From NCBI GenBank assembly GCA_025356475.1, contig JANXSX010000184.1, forward strand, positions 1 through 43,359: a stretch of DNA of 43,359 nt, read 5' to 3'. Positions 7,950-17,422 of the stretch are shown one piece after another. The notes beneath the pieces are model-generated. The model had not been told where the DNA came from. It did not search any database and worked only from the letters and a program-made list of their open reading frames with translations. The stretch is from Isosphaeraceae bacterium (lineage in GTDB: Bacteria > Planctomycetota > Planctomycetia > Isosphaerales > Isosphaeraceae). Made by a program: the position numbers and the translations under genes. The stretch's first letter is position 1, and each line of letters starts with the position of its first letter.

Positions 7950-9389
7950 TCAAGCGAGAATCCCCTGGACGACCTTCCCATGAACATCGGTCAAGCGGAA
8001 GTCACGTCCTGCATACCGATATGTGAACTTCTCATGATCGAAGCCCAAGAGATGAAGGATTGTGGCATGCAGGTCGTGGACATGAACCTTGTCCTCGATG
8101 GCCTGGAACCCAAACTCATCGGTTGATCCATGGATATGCCCACCTTTGACTCCTCCGCCTGCCAACCACATGGTGAAGCCGTAATGGTTATGGTCCCGCC
8201 CGTTCATCTTGCCCTGATTTGCGCCTGGGGTCGGTAGCTCGACTGTCGGTGTGCGACCGAATTCGCCCCCCCACATCACCAGCGTATCTTCGAGCATTCC
8301 TCGTTGTTTGAGGTCGATTAAAAGGGCTGCGATCCCCTGGTCGCACTGGCCGGCAAGCTTCTTGTGCTCCTGGGCAATATCATCGTGGCTATCCCAAGGC
8401 TGGCCATCGCCGTGCCAGAGCTGGATATATCTAACCCCTCGTTCGAGCAGTCTCCGGGCGATCAGAAGCTGTCGGGCTTGCACCCCTGGCCCATACATCT
8501 CGCGGATATGTTTGGGCTCTCGGTTGATATCAAAGGCATCTGAGGCTTCCGACTGCATCCGGAAGGCAAGCTCGAATGACTGGATCCGAGCTTCGAGTTC
8601 GGCCTCGCGCGTCCGTTGCTCCTGGTGGTCCTTATTCAGTTCTGCGAGCAGGTCGAGCTGGCTGCGTTGCCTTGAGGTCGAAGTTCGGTGATTCTTGATA
8701 TGTTCGATCAGCTTATCGATCTCGGTATTCTTGGTATCGAGGTATGTCCCTTGATAGATTCCCGGCAAGAAGCCCGATTGCCAGTTCTGGCTCTCGGAGA
8801 TCGGATAACCTCCCGGACACATCACCATGAACCCCGGCAAGTTCTGGTTCTCAGTCCCCAGACCATAGAGGGCCCACGAACCGAGACTGGGACGAACCTG
8901 GCGGGCATCACCACAATTCATCAACATCAACGAGGGTTCATGGTTAGGCACGTCGGCATGCATCGATCGAATCACGCAGATGTCGTCGATGCATTCCGCA
9001 GTCTTGGCGAACAGCTCACTGACCTCAATGCCCGACTGGCCATAGCGCTTGAACTGGAATGGCGATTGGAACGCCGCCCCCGTCTTCCGCTCGGTCGAAA
9101 GCTTGAGCGGGATCTCCTTACCGTGATACTTCGCCAGCGCGGGTTTGGGGTCGAACGTATCGACTTGCGACGGTCCCCCATTCATGAACAGATGAATGAC
9201 CCGCTTCGCTTTTGGGGCGAATTGAGGGAGTTTGGGAACCAGCGGAGTTGCAGTATCGGCTCGAGCCGTACTTGCGAGCCCACCAGTCTCGGCCATGAGG
9301 CTTCCCAAAGCTAAGGCCCCGAACCCCATCCCGGAGCGGCAGAGCAGTTCCCGTCGTGTGAGCGGCGAAGCACCAAAATGATGAGCCAT
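7950..9389 (-). CDS. DUF1501 family protein, Tat-exported
   Basis: This 479-residue protein belongs to DUF1501, a family with sulfatase/alkaline-phosphatase-like features that is greatly expanded in planctomycetes and still has no settled function. The N-terminus holds a twin-arginine signal (LTRRELLCRSGMGFGALALG, arginines at 12–13). The conserved core includes VIHLFMNGGPSQVDTFDPKP, with an aspartate typical of the family, and later VMWGGEFGRTP and HNHYGFTMWLAGGGVKGG. ATG at 9389 has GAGG seven bases upstream. It lies 26 bases after the DUF1549/DUF1553 gene (9416–12604) on the same strand; this pair is the commonest arrangement of the two families and implies joint export or action at the cell envelope. 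DUF1501 follows the PSD1 gene as an operon. Confidence 0.93.
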   Translation of the reverse strand: MAHHFGASPLTRRELLCRSGMGFGALALGSLMAETGGLASTARADTATPLVPKLPQFAPKAKRVIHLFMNGGPSQVDTFDPKPALAKYHGKEIPLKLSTERKTGAAFQSPFQFKRYGQSGIEVSELFAKTAECIDDICVIRSMHADVPNHEPSLMLMNCGDARQVRPSLGSWALYGLGTENQNLPGFMVMCPGGYPISESQNWQSGFLPGIYQGTYLDTKNTEIDKLIEHIKNHRTSTSRQRSQLDLLAELNKDHQEQRTREAELEARIQSFELAFRMQSEASDAFDINREPKHIREMYGPGVQARQLLIARRLLERGVRYIQLWHGDGQPWDSHDDIAQEHKKLAGQCDQGIAALLIDLKQRGMLEDTLVMWGGEFGRTPTVELPTPGANQGKMNGRDHNHYGFTMWLAGGGVKGGHIHGSTDEFGFQAIEDKVHVHDLHATILHLLGFDHEKFTYRYAGRDFRLTDVHGKVVQGILA

Positions 9390-9415
9390 GACAAGCCTCG
9401 AACCTCAGAGTATCA

Positions 9416-12400
9416 TCAATCAACAAATGTAAACTCATTCGTCAGTAACAAGACCTGGGCGTACGCTTCCCAAGGGTCGATCGCCGCAGGTCCAGGCCCG
9501 CGAAAGTCGGTCTTGGCATCCCAGGAAGAAGCCACCCCTTCGCCGGCAGTCGGGGCGACAAGCACCAGTTTGGGAGCCCAACTAAACCCATTGGAATTGT
9601 GATTGGCGATCGGGTCGAGCACAAAGTCGATCGCCTCGCCCGCTTTGACTGGAACGTTCCTCAGTCGTGCCTGGATCGAACTCCCGTGGACCACCCACGT
9701 CCCGAGTTCCCCTGCACTCGAAGAGACGACTCGGGCGCAGATCCCATCCCCTTCCTTGCTGGGCTGTTGGACACGTCCATCGATGTTGATCACTCCATCG
9801 CAGGGAGCGACCCATCTTCGAATCACACAAGGAAACGACGGGTTACCGGGATGCCCGCCTTCGCTTGTCAAGTTCAGGTATGCGAACTTGGGGTCGGGCA
9901 GGCTTGGGCTCATTTGCCAGGCAGAACCCGTCCAATGCGTGAGAGGCTGGAACTCGACGACCTTCCCCGCCGAGACATCAAATTTTCCGTATCCGTAGAT
10001 CCAGGGCGTGTCTGCAGGTGGCGGCAGCTTCGCCTGGGCCTGCAAGAACTTCAGGCCGAGATCGACCTGGTGTGGAGTTGCAGATCGTCCCAAAATTTGC
10101 CTGTGCAGGCTTTGAAGATGTTGGGCAGCATCCGTCGATCCATCCAGGTGCGCAGAGGCGATCGCTTGTTCAATGATGAACGGACTATTCATCAGGAACA
10201 GAGCCTGCTGAGGGACCGTGGTCACGAACCGTTTCGGGGTCGAGGCATCCGGGCTGGCGAAGTCAAATGACCTGAACGTACCAGGCAAGTTCTGACGATC
10301 AATGAATCCATAGATCGTCCGACGTGTGGCGAATGGAGCTTCGAACAACTCGACCGGGCGACCGCCAACCTCGTTCACGTCGAGCTTTCCCGCAGCCATC
10401 AGCACCGAATCCCGCAACGACTCGAAGTCGAGCCGTTGCCGATTGAACCGAGCAAGCAGCAGGTTTTGCGGGTCACTTTCGGCCAGCTCTGGAGTGGCGT
10501 CACTCGATTGTTGATAGGTTTGCGAGTTCATGATCATCCGATGCAAGGCTTTGAGCGACCAGCCCGAGGCCATGAACTCACTCGCCAGATAGTCCAGAAG
10601 CTCGGGGTGGGTGGGGGCATCACCCCTGAGCCCAAAGTCGCTGGGAGTGCGTACCAGGCCCTGGCCAAAGTGCCAGGCCCACACGCGGTTGACCATGACC
10701 CGCGATGTTAACGGGTTGTCCTTCGACGCCACAGCTTGCCCGAGTTCCTTGCGCCCTGACCCCTGGGTGAACGGTTTCCGATCGGTCGATGAAAGGAGCT
10801 GAAGGAATCGCCGGGGAACTTGCTTCCCCTGCCGGCCAGGATTGCCTCGCAAGAAGACGTGGGGCTCGTTGGGAGTTGGGTTATCGACGAGGACCATCGC
10901 ACGCGGTGGTGAGCCGGCATGTGTTGCTTTGAGCTTGTCGCGCTCGCTGGTCAACTTGGTCAACTCATCCTTATCCTTGCGATTATAGACCCGCATCGAT
11001 TCCGACTCGGGGAAGGTCAACGGGTCGAAGAGTTGGGAGTCGCTCGCAAGAATTGCCCCATACCGTTCGGCCGCCTCGCGGAGCGTCGCCGGAGGCTTCT
11101 CCTTGAGGAGTGCCTCAACAATCCTGGGCTCGGCAGACTTCAGACCTTTGAGCGTCTCTTCAACCTTGGATGAGAACATGTCGTCGGGTAGAGCTGACAT
11201 GGCTTTCCAGGGTTGGACCGTGGGGTCATCGCCGTTCTTCTCCAGTCGGTTCTTCCAGTGCGGAAAGATCCAACGGAAGGTCTCGGGGCGGAGGCCCATC
11301 GCCCGAGCCACCTCGTCGCGTTTGGGGGCCTTCTCATCGAACTTCAGATCTACTCCCGCCGCAAGATACTGGGGGAGTTTGGCCTTTAGGTCACCCAGGA
11401 TCTCGGTCCGAATCTTGGCCCGGAACGTGTCGAGTTTCCCCTCAAGAATCTTAGCTTGCCCCGCATAGTCAGCGGCGATCTCGGCAGGAACATTGGCTGG
11501 GATCGTGGGGGGTTCTTTCGGCTCGTTACAGCTATTGAAGACCCCATAGAGGCTGTAATAGTCGTCGGTGGGGATCGGGTCGAATTTATGGTCATGGCAG
11601 CGAGCACATGTGATGGTAAGACCCAAGAACCCCCGCCCCACCACATCGATCCGGTCATCAATGATGTCTTGTTGATTGTTCAAGAATCGGCGGCCAACGG
11701 TCAGGTAGCCTAGCGCCGCTAGCGATCGACCTTCGTCATTGGTCTCCACCAGATCACCGGCAATCTGCCGCAAGACGAACTGATCATAAGGAAGATCGGC
11801 GTTGAAGGCGTTGATGACCCAGTCGCGATACGTGTAGGCATAGGGATATCGGCGCTCTTCGGTAAAGACATACCCTTTGGTGTCGGCATACCTCGCCACA
11901 TCGAGCCAGTGCCGCGCCCATCGCTCGCCATATCTGGGTGAAGCCAGCAACTGCTCTACCACCTTAGCAAAGGCTTCAGGGGATCGATCGGCGACGAACG
12001 TATCGACCTCGGACGCTGCGGGAGGCAAGCCGGTGAGATCGAAGTAGGCCCGACGGATCAGAGTTCGTTTGTCGGCGGGCTTACTTGGCTTGAGCCCTGC
12101 GGAGGCGAGTTTGGCATGGACGAACGCATCGATAGGTGATGTCACTTCCACGTCTTTGGGGGGTTCAACCCGCTTCACAGGTTGGAACGACCAATGGGTC
12201 TTCGAAACCTCCCCTTGTTCCTTTGCGGTCAGCACCGCCCCTTCGGTCCAAGGTGCTCCGGATCGCACCCATTCTGCTAATATCGCGGCCGGATCGCCCG
12301 AAAGCTTTCCCTTGGGAGGCATCCGGACTTCGCCTTCGTAGGTCACGACTTCGACCACCAGGCTTGCCTCGGGCTTGCCTTCAACGAGCGCCGGGCCACT

Positions 12401-12604
12401 GTCGCCCCCCTTGAGGAACGCAGCCTTGCTATCAAGCCTCAGCCCCGACTTCTGCTTCGCAGGCCCGTGGCATGAGACACAGTGTTCGATCAGAAGCGGA
12501 CGAACCTTTGACTCGAAATAGGCCAAGCCATCGGGCGTGTCTGCCATGCAAGGAGGAGGTAAGAAGAGGACGACCAAGGTCGCCGGCATGATCCAGCGTA
12601 ACAT
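9416..12604 (-). CDS. PSCyt1–DUF1549–DUF1553 (PSD1) planctomycete surface protein
   Basis: This 1062-residue exported protein has a signal peptide (MLRWIMPATLVVLFLPPP), then a planctomycete cytochrome-c-like PSCyt1 domain with C42-x-x-C45-H46, then DUF1549 (FDLTGLPPAASEVDTFV, and AGDLVE), a second CxxCH-like site (TCARCHDHKFDP, near residue 336), and DUF1553 (LTSRVMVNRVWAWHFGQGLV, near residue 650). Near the C-terminus a block of about 170 residues rich in beta strands (roughly 868–1035) interrupts the usual DUF1553 end, which resumes with WEAYAQVLLLTNEF. I chose the ATG at 12604 because GAGGAA lies upstream and the signal peptide begins there; an earlier ATG at 12667 does not improve the fit. 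The protein probably binds haem in the periplasm or at the surface; the reaction is unknown. Confidence 0.92.
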   Translation of the reverse strand: MLRWIMPATLVVLFLPPPCMADTPDGLAYFESKVRPLLIEHCVSCHGPAKQKSGLRLDSKAAFLKGGDSGPALVEGKPEASLVVEVVTYEGEVRMPPKGKLSGDPAAILAEWVRSGAPWTEGAVLTAKEQGEVSKTHWSFQPVKRVEPPKDVEVTSPIDAFVHAKLASAGLKPSKPADKRTLIRRAYFDLTGLPPAASEVDTFVADRSPEAFAKVVEQLLASPRYGERWARHWLDVARYADTKGYVFTEERRYPYAYTYRDWVINAFNADLPYDQFVLRQIAGDLVETNDEGRSLAALGYLTVGRRFLNNQQDIIDDRIDVVGRGFLGLTITCARCHDHKFDPIPTDDYYSLYGVFNSCNEPKEPPTIPANVPAEIAADYAGQAKILEGKLDTFRAKIRTEILGDLKAKLPQYLAAGVDLKFDEKAPKRDEVARAMGLRPETFRWIFPHWKNRLEKNGDDPTVQPWKAMSALPDDMFSSKVEETLKGLKSAEPRIVEALLKEKPPATLREAAERYGAILASDSQLFDPLTFPESESMRVYNRKDKDELTKLTSERDKLKATHAGSPPRAMVLVDNPTPNEPHVFLRGNPGRQGKQVPRRFLQLLSSTDRKPFTQGSGRKELGQAVASKDNPLTSRVMVNRVWAWHFGQGLVRTPSDFGLRGDAPTHPELLDYLASEFMASGWSLKALHRMIMNSQTYQQSSDATPELAESDPQNLLLARFNRQRLDFESLRDSVLMAAGKLDVNEVGGRPVELFEAPFATRRTIYGFIDRQNLPGTFRSFDFASPDASTPKRFVTTVPQQALFLMNSPFIIEQAIASAHLDGSTDAAQHLQSLHRQILGRSATPHQVDLGLKFLQAQAKLPPPADTPWIYGYGKFDVSAGKVVEFQPLTHWTGSAWQMSPSLPDPKFAYLNLTSEGGHPGNPSFPCVIRRWVAPCDGVINIDGRVQQPSKEGDGICARVVSSSAGELGTWVVHGSSIQARLRNVPVKAGEAIDFVLDPIANHNSNGFSWAPKLVLVAPTAGEGVASSWDAKTDFRGPGPAAIDPWEAYAQVLLLTNEFTFVD

Positions 12605-12757
12605 CAAGGGTTCCTCATGCGGCGGGAGGAGGTTGGGCGGGGTGGTCGCAGGCCAGTTCTTCAACATCTATCTTACAGTCCAGCAAGGTTGCAGGGAAGG
12701 CGAGCCTTATGGTCGGTGGCGTTGCTTGGGCGAAAACCCTCGACCCTCGATAAGAAC

Positions 12758-13122
12758 TCAGACCTTCGAGGTGACCACCGAAAACATCAGCGGGAGGTCT
12801 GGGACTCCTTCAGGCATAAGCCATCGCAGCCCAGGTGCCGGACGCATCCTATCGAAGAACTTGCAACCGTTTGAATAAGGATACTCGCGGAAGATCTCCA
12901 GCTTTAGACCCGCACCAAGCAGAGCGGTCACCACATCGTGCATTGAAGGTGGACGAGCCTCTTACCGTGCAGGTCCCCCAGGAGTTCTAGCTCCTCGGTG
13001 AAGAGCGTAGTCCCCCCGTCGCGGAGGAACTTGGCTTGATCTCCTTTGTGACTGTTGTGGGCACCGGTCACGGCGTTCCAGGATCGCCGGTTGGCTTCAT
13101 GCGACGGGCGATCGATTGGCAT
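12758..13122 (-). pseudogene. class I SAM-dependent methyltransferase, core deleted
   Basis: Two minus-strand open frames together give only the two ends of a methyltransferase. The first (13122 down to about 12945) reads NRRSWNAVTGAHNSHKGDQ and ends at GKRLVHLQC, the family's N-terminus up to just before the SAM-binding motif. The second, in another frame (12943 down to 12758), reads VVTALLGAGLKLEIFREYPYSNGCKFFD and PEGVPDLPLMF, the family's C-terminus. Intact relatives are about 260–280 residues; here roughly 140–150 central residues, including motif I and the SAM pocket, are missing, and the join near 12943 shifts the frame. It cannot bind SAM. Family recognition is from memory of the conserved ends. 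Confidence 0.75.
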
Positions 13123-13134
13123 GGGAGTATCACT

Positions 13135-13920
13135 TTACTTCTTGGTTTCACGAGTCTTGAAATCAAATCGATCGCCTTTGGAAAGCAGTCGGTACTTCTT
13201 GCCCTCGTACTCCTTGCCATCGTAAACGGCGACTTTACTGCGGCCCAGGACCTCAAACTGATCACCTTCGACCACGATGGCGGTCCCCTCGTCGATCCCC
13301 AATCCGAGTAAGTTGGGATGGGCATCGATCACGGCGGGCATATCCTCCAACCGGTTTCGGGCGATCACATGTTGGTCGATGGCGACATTCTTGAGATAAC
13401 CGAAACCCACCTCATAGCCCTTGGCCATCATGACGAGGTTTCCTTCGCGAGCCCCGCGCACCAGATAAGAACCTTGGATCGTCGCTCCTGCGGAGGAACC
13501 GCCGATTACCCCGCCGCGAGCGAGTACCGCCTCGATCTCGCGCTGGGTGCGAGTGCCCAGGTAGGAATCGACATATCGCCACTGTCTGCCGCCACCAAAC
13601 CAGACACCTTTGGCAGTCTTGAGCGGCGCGACGAATTCGTCACGATCCGCCTCGGCCTTGTCGCGGGTGTGCAGGACCTTGACTTTGTTGACCCCGAAAT
13701 CGCTCCGGAACTCATTGGCCAGCTTCTCGAGATCGAACGCATCTCCTTCGTTCGCCGTGGGGATCATGACGAACTCTGCGTCAGGCCCCCCCGCCAGCTC
13801 AACGAACCTGCGAGTGATCTCCGGCCCTTGCTTTCCCCCACCGACAATGACCAGCGCACCGTTTGGTGGTCCAACTTCGGGAGGTGTCAATAACGTCAGC
13901 AGAAATGCCAATGCAATCAT
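13135..13920 (-). CDS. exported cyanophycinase-like peptidase (family S51)
   Basis: This 261-residue protein begins with a short hydrophobic export signal (MIALAFLLTLLTPPEVG) and then matches the S51 peptidase fold: ALVIVGGGKQG at the start, the serine nucleophile in GGSSAGAT near residue 142, and DQHVIARNR near 183–192, where the family has a histidine. S51 enzymes include cyanophycinase, which cuts the storage polymer cyanophycin into beta-Asp-Arg dipeptides, and dipeptidase E. No cyanophycin synthetase is in this window, so the natural substrate may be another aspartyl peptide. The Arg/Lys-rich tail ends DFKTRETKK. It reads in the same direction as the Tricorn-like protease gene, which ends 53 bases before its start; shared transcription is plausible. 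Confidence 0.85.
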   Translation of the reverse strand: MIALAFLLTLLTPPEVGPPNGALVIVGGGKQGPEITRRFVELAGGPDAEFVMIPTANEGDAFDLEKLANEFRSDFGVNKVKVLHTRDKAEADRDEFVAPLKTAKGVWFGGGRQWRYVDSYLGTRTQREIEAVLARGGVIGGSSAGATIQGSYLVRGAREGNLVMMAKGYEVGFGYLKNVAIDQHVIARNRLEDMPAVIDAHPNLLGLGIDEGTAIVVEGDQFEVLGRSKVAVYDGKEYEGKKYRLLSKGDRFDFKTRETKK

Positions 13921-13973
13921 TGGAACATAGCCTCAAGAGCGTCAAGGGTTGGAGTGATCTGTCTTCGAGTCGC

Positions 13974-16900
13974 TCACCGTTCGGTCGCCTTCCGAAGCTT
14001 CGGCTGGGGGAGAGCCTTGGCATCGGCGACATCTTTGACCAGGACTTCGACAGCCTTGACGAGTTGGTCATCCTTCCCCTTGGCCAAGTCACCTGGTGCA
14101 GGCCAAACGACGACATCGGGAAGGCATCCATTGAGCTCCATATCCTCACCATCGTTCTTGAGGAACCAGCCCCGGAACGGAAGTCTCAAGAGGCCGAGGT
14201 CCATGATCTGCGTGGCACCTGTCGAGACCACCCCACCAGCCGTCTGCACGCCGACGATCTTACCCCGCTTCAGAGTCTTGATCGCATGACTGAAGATCTC
14301 GGCATTACTGAAGCTATTTTGGTTGCAAAGGACGACGATGGGCTTATCCCAGGTTGCGAATACCTTCCGATCCTGAGGATACCCCGGACCTCCGCCACGA
14401 GGCACGGAGATCGCGTGAACTGGCTGCGTGAGGGCGGTCAGCAAGAGGTCGGCGGTCGAACCACCGCCGTTCTCGCGGACATCAATCACGAGTCCTTCCT
14501 TGCCCGCCCCCGCCGAGTATAGCGCCTCCTCAAACTTCTCGAAGCTGGAGTTATCCATGGCACGAATGTGCAAGTAACCCAACGTCCCCTTCGAGAGGTC
14601 CTCGACCGCCTTACGGTTGTCGCGAACCCACTTCTCATAGAGCAAACTACTGATCGAACCATACGCTGTTGGACGGACAACGACCTCACGATCGGTCCCC
14701 TTGGCATCCTTGACAGTCAACTTGATGTCGCGATCGATCGGGCCATTGAGGATCGTGGTCAAGTCCATCGAAGGATCAACGGACGTGCCATCGATGCGAA
14801 CCACGATCTCACCGGCCTCGACCTTTGACTGCTTCCGATCGGTCGGTCCGTCGGTGATCACATCTTTGACCTTGAGCCCAGGTCCGATATAGCCGGGGTC
14901 GAACCTTAGACCAAGGTGCGGAGTCACGGGTCGCCAGGTCCTCTCGACCGGCGCGGGAGGTTCTGTACCGGGACCAGGCGGTGTCCCCGGGCCGGGAGGT
15001 GTCGCCGGTCCTGGACCTTGGCGACCCGCACCAGCGCCACCAGCGAAGAAACCAAGATGTGAGCCGTTCAGCTCACCAAGCATCAGTTGGACGACGGTCG
15101 CAAAGGTCTCGTTATCAGGTGCGGATTCGGCCATATCGGCATACTTGCGGCGGATCGCGTCCCAGTTTCGGTTGCCCAGCCGTTCGTCGTACCACTTGTC
15201 ACGCATCGTCCGCCAGGCGAGATCGAACCCTGCGCGGAACTTCTTCCCCTGGTCAAACTGTTGCAAGGCGCGGAATCGGTAGCTCGTTTCCTTACCCCCC
15301 GACGAGACGCTCATGGGAGCCCCTTGCGCCAGCCAGACGATCTGGTTTCCAGACTCCAGCCAATGGGCTTTCGTCCCAGTGACGGTCGTCAGCTTCTTAG
15401 GCTTGAGGTCGTCGGGAAGTTCGATCGTATAGGTACCCCGCGATCCATCGATTGTGGCGGTGAAGGCCAGCTTTTTGGAGTCGGGAGAGAAGAAGAGCGA
15501 GCCTTCCGACGAGTTGGGGATCGATACCCGCTTGATCCGCTCATGGATGCGGTCGAAGTCAATGGTGACCTCGGGTGCCTTCTTCTTGGCCGAATCCTCG
15601 GGCTTCTTCTCGTCTTCCGGCTTCTTATCGTCCGCCTTGGCCACAGCGGGGTCAGGCTTGCGGGCCCCTTTCTTGCGGGCGGTGGTCACCTTCTCGATTG
15701 CCTTCTCCAGCGTTCGATCCCTTCGCTGTTGGTGGTCATCCTGTTCGCGGAGGTAGATATAATAGATGTCGACCTCTTCGCCACTGCGCCGACCGGTAAA
15801 GGCAATGATCTTGCCGTCAGGTGACCAGACCGGATTGGATTCGTTATCAGGGTGCTTGGAGAGGTTGAAGGCCGGCTTCGAGCCATTGAGTGGCACCACC
15901 CAGACGTCGCGGTTGAAGTCGTTATCAAAGGTCGCGTACGTGAGCCACTTACCATCGGGGGACCAGGCGTAGTCGGTTGAGTCCCACGAGCTGACGATCT
16001 TCTTCGGCTCTTTCCCGTCAAGGTTCATCACATAAAGATCACCTCGACCTTTGAGGTAAGCGAGCTTGGTGCCGTCGGGGATGAACTGAAGGCTGGTCTC
16101 GACATCGGTGTCGTCGGTCAGTTTGGTCAGCTTGAATGAGCCGTTCCGCCACCAGAACTGATCGGCATCGGTCCGTTCCGCCTTCCAGATATCGGACTGA
16201 CCCCCCGAGTCGGAAACGAAGTAAATCGCGTTGCCGTCGGGAGCGAACACAGGGTCGCGCTCCTCTTCTGGGGTCTGGGTGATCGCCTTGGGTTCGAGCA
16301 ATTCGGTGTCCATCACCCAAAGATCTCCACCCGCGATCACCGCGATGTCCAGGCCATCCTTTGAGAACGCCGCAGCGGTGGCGGTCGTCACCGTTCGGCG
16401 CTCCTGCCGATCGGACATGGGATCGGTCGCGTGGCTGATCTCGATTTTGGTCGGGGGTTCGGACTTGCCGGGGTGGAACGCATAGAAGTCGAACAAGTGA
16501 CGGAAGGCGATCGTCGATCCATCCTGCGAGAGGGTTGGGAAGACGACCGAATCGTCCTCAAAGCTCGTCAACGGCTGATCCGTGCCGGAGGCGAGGTCAT
16601 GCTCACGGAGGTTAAACGCTCCTTTGTTGATGCCGACATAGTAGAATCCCTTACCGTCCGGTTTCCACATCGGCCAGAGGCATCCCCCTGCCTCGCTCAA
16701 GATCTTGGTGTACGTTTTGGCGTCGAGGTCGAAGCTCCAGATCTGAGCTTCCTGCGTCCCCTTATAGCCCTTCCTCCACCAACTGATCCCCTCACGGTTA
16801 AAAAGCAGTTTCTTGCCGTCAGGTGAGAGGTCGGGATTGGTCCCATAGTCATCAAACAAAGCAACTTCGGCGGTGCGGCCCTCGCGAGGGATCTTGAACA

Positions 16901-17312
16901 AACGGTCCGCCCTGCGCCAGGAATGGTCGCGAGCACCACTGATCAGGAGCGCTTTGCCATCGGGATACCAGCCTTCGAGCGATGCTCCCGCCGTATGATA
17001 GGTCAACTGCGTGGGCAACCCTCCCTCCGCAGGCATGACGAAGATCTGAGAACTGCCGGTCCGGTCGCTCACGAACGCGAGTTCCTTGCCGTCGGGGGAG
17101 AACTTGGGGTCGGTGTCCTTCGCAGAATTCCTTGAGAGCGGCTTGGCGGTCCCCCCCGCTGTGTGGACGCTCCAGAGGTCTCCCGACCAGGAAAAGGCCA
17201 GAGTCTTGCCGTCAGGTGAGAGTGCAGGAGTCGTGGCGAGCCGGATCGGCTCAGCGGCCTGGATCACCCCCGTGAGGGCGAGAATCGCGAGAAAAGTGCG
17301 CAAGGGGGTCAC
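13974..17312 (-). CDS. Tricorn-like S41 serine protease, exported
   Basis: This 1112-residue protein has a signal peptide (cleavage likely after IQAAE, about residue 20), beta-propeller repeats of the WD40-like PD40 type (motifs such as LSPDGKTLAFSWSGDLW and FAPDGNAIYFVSDS) over about residues 25–700, a charged linker (near 560–590), a Tricorn C1-like region, a PDZ-like domain (about 800–890) and an S41 protease core. A serine-histidine pair (GSHLGF) lies near residue 750, the nucleophile serine in FSNAEIF near residue 1000, and a glutamate in DMELNG near 1058; these match the catalytic positions known for Tricorn. A Gly/Pro-rich segment near 765–790 separates C1 from PDZ. It is longer than a simple S41 peptidase and equals Tricorn in size. 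Tricorn degrades peptides; here it would act outside the cytoplasm. Confidence 0.92.
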   Translation of the reverse strand: MTPLRTFLAILALTGVIQAAEPIRLATTPALSPDGKTLAFSWSGDLWSVHTAGGTAKPLSRNSAKDTDPKFSPDGKELAFVSDRTGSSQIFVMPAEGGLPTQLTYHTAGASLEGWYPDGKALLISGARDHSWRRADRLFKIPREGRTAEVALFDDYGTNPDLSPDGKKLLFNREGISWWRKGYKGTQEAQIWSFDLDAKTYTKILSEAGGCLWPMWKPDGKGFYYVGINKGAFNLREHDLASGTDQPLTSFEDDSVVFPTLSQDGSTIAFRHLFDFYAFHPGKSEPPTKIEISHATDPMSDRQERRTVTTATAAAFSKDGLDIAVIAGGDLWVMDTELLEPKAITQTPEEERDPVFAPDGNAIYFVSDSGGQSDIWKAERTDADQFWWRNGSFKLTKLTDDTDVETSLQFIPDGTKLAYLKGRGDLYVMNLDGKEPKKIVSSWDSTDYAWSPDGKWLTYATFDNDFNRDVWVVPLNGSKPAFNLSKHPDNESNPVWSPDGKIIAFTGRRSGEEVDIYYIYLREQDDHQQRRDRTLEKAIEKVTTARKKGARKPDPAVAKADDKKPEDEKKPEDSAKKKAPEVTIDFDRIHERIKRVSIPNSSEGSLFFSPDSKKLAFTATIDGSRGTYTIELPDDLKPKKLTTVTGTKAHWLESGNQIVWLAQGAPMSVSSGGKETSYRFRALQQFDQGKKFRAGFDLAWRTMRDKWYDERLGNRNWDAIRRKYADMAESAPDNETFATVVQLMLGELNGSHLGFFAGGAGAGRQGPGPATPPGPGTPPGPGTEPPAPVERTWRPVTPHLGLRFDPGYIGPGLKVKDVITDGPTDRKQSKVEAGEIVVRIDGTSVDPSMDLTTILNGPIDRDIKLTVKDAKGTDREVVVRPTAYGSISSLLYEKWVRDNRKAVEDLSKGTLGYLHIRAMDNSSFEKFEEALYSAGAGKEGLVIDVRENGGGSTADLLLTALTQPVHAISVPRGGGPGYPQDRKVFATWDKPIVVLCNQNSFSNAEIFSHAIKTLKRGKIVGVQTAGGVVSTGATQIMDLGLLRLPFRGWFLKNDGEDMELNGCLPDVVVWPAPGDLAKGKDDQLVKAVEVLVKDVADAKALPQPKLRKATER

Positions 17313-17422
17313 TCCAGGTGGGTGCGTCGGCAGGGCCAGCCTTTTCGTCAGCGGATCGCTCGTCTAAGAGTTTAGGCGATTGGGGAGGTCTGCACCAAGA
17401 GGTAAGATCGGCGGCTCAGGAT

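Noticed and set aside
8688-9314. Open frame antisense to the DUF1501 gene
   Set aside because: It has no start signal or domain and mirrors the DUF1501 reading frame.
14960-15015. Short Gly/Pro repeat-like DNA
   Set aside because: It encodes a low-complexity linker in the Tricorn-like protease and is not a CRISPR or tandem-repeat array.
17313-17422. Possible small RNA or tRNA in a gap
   Set aside because: No cloverleaf or conserved tRNA bases were found.
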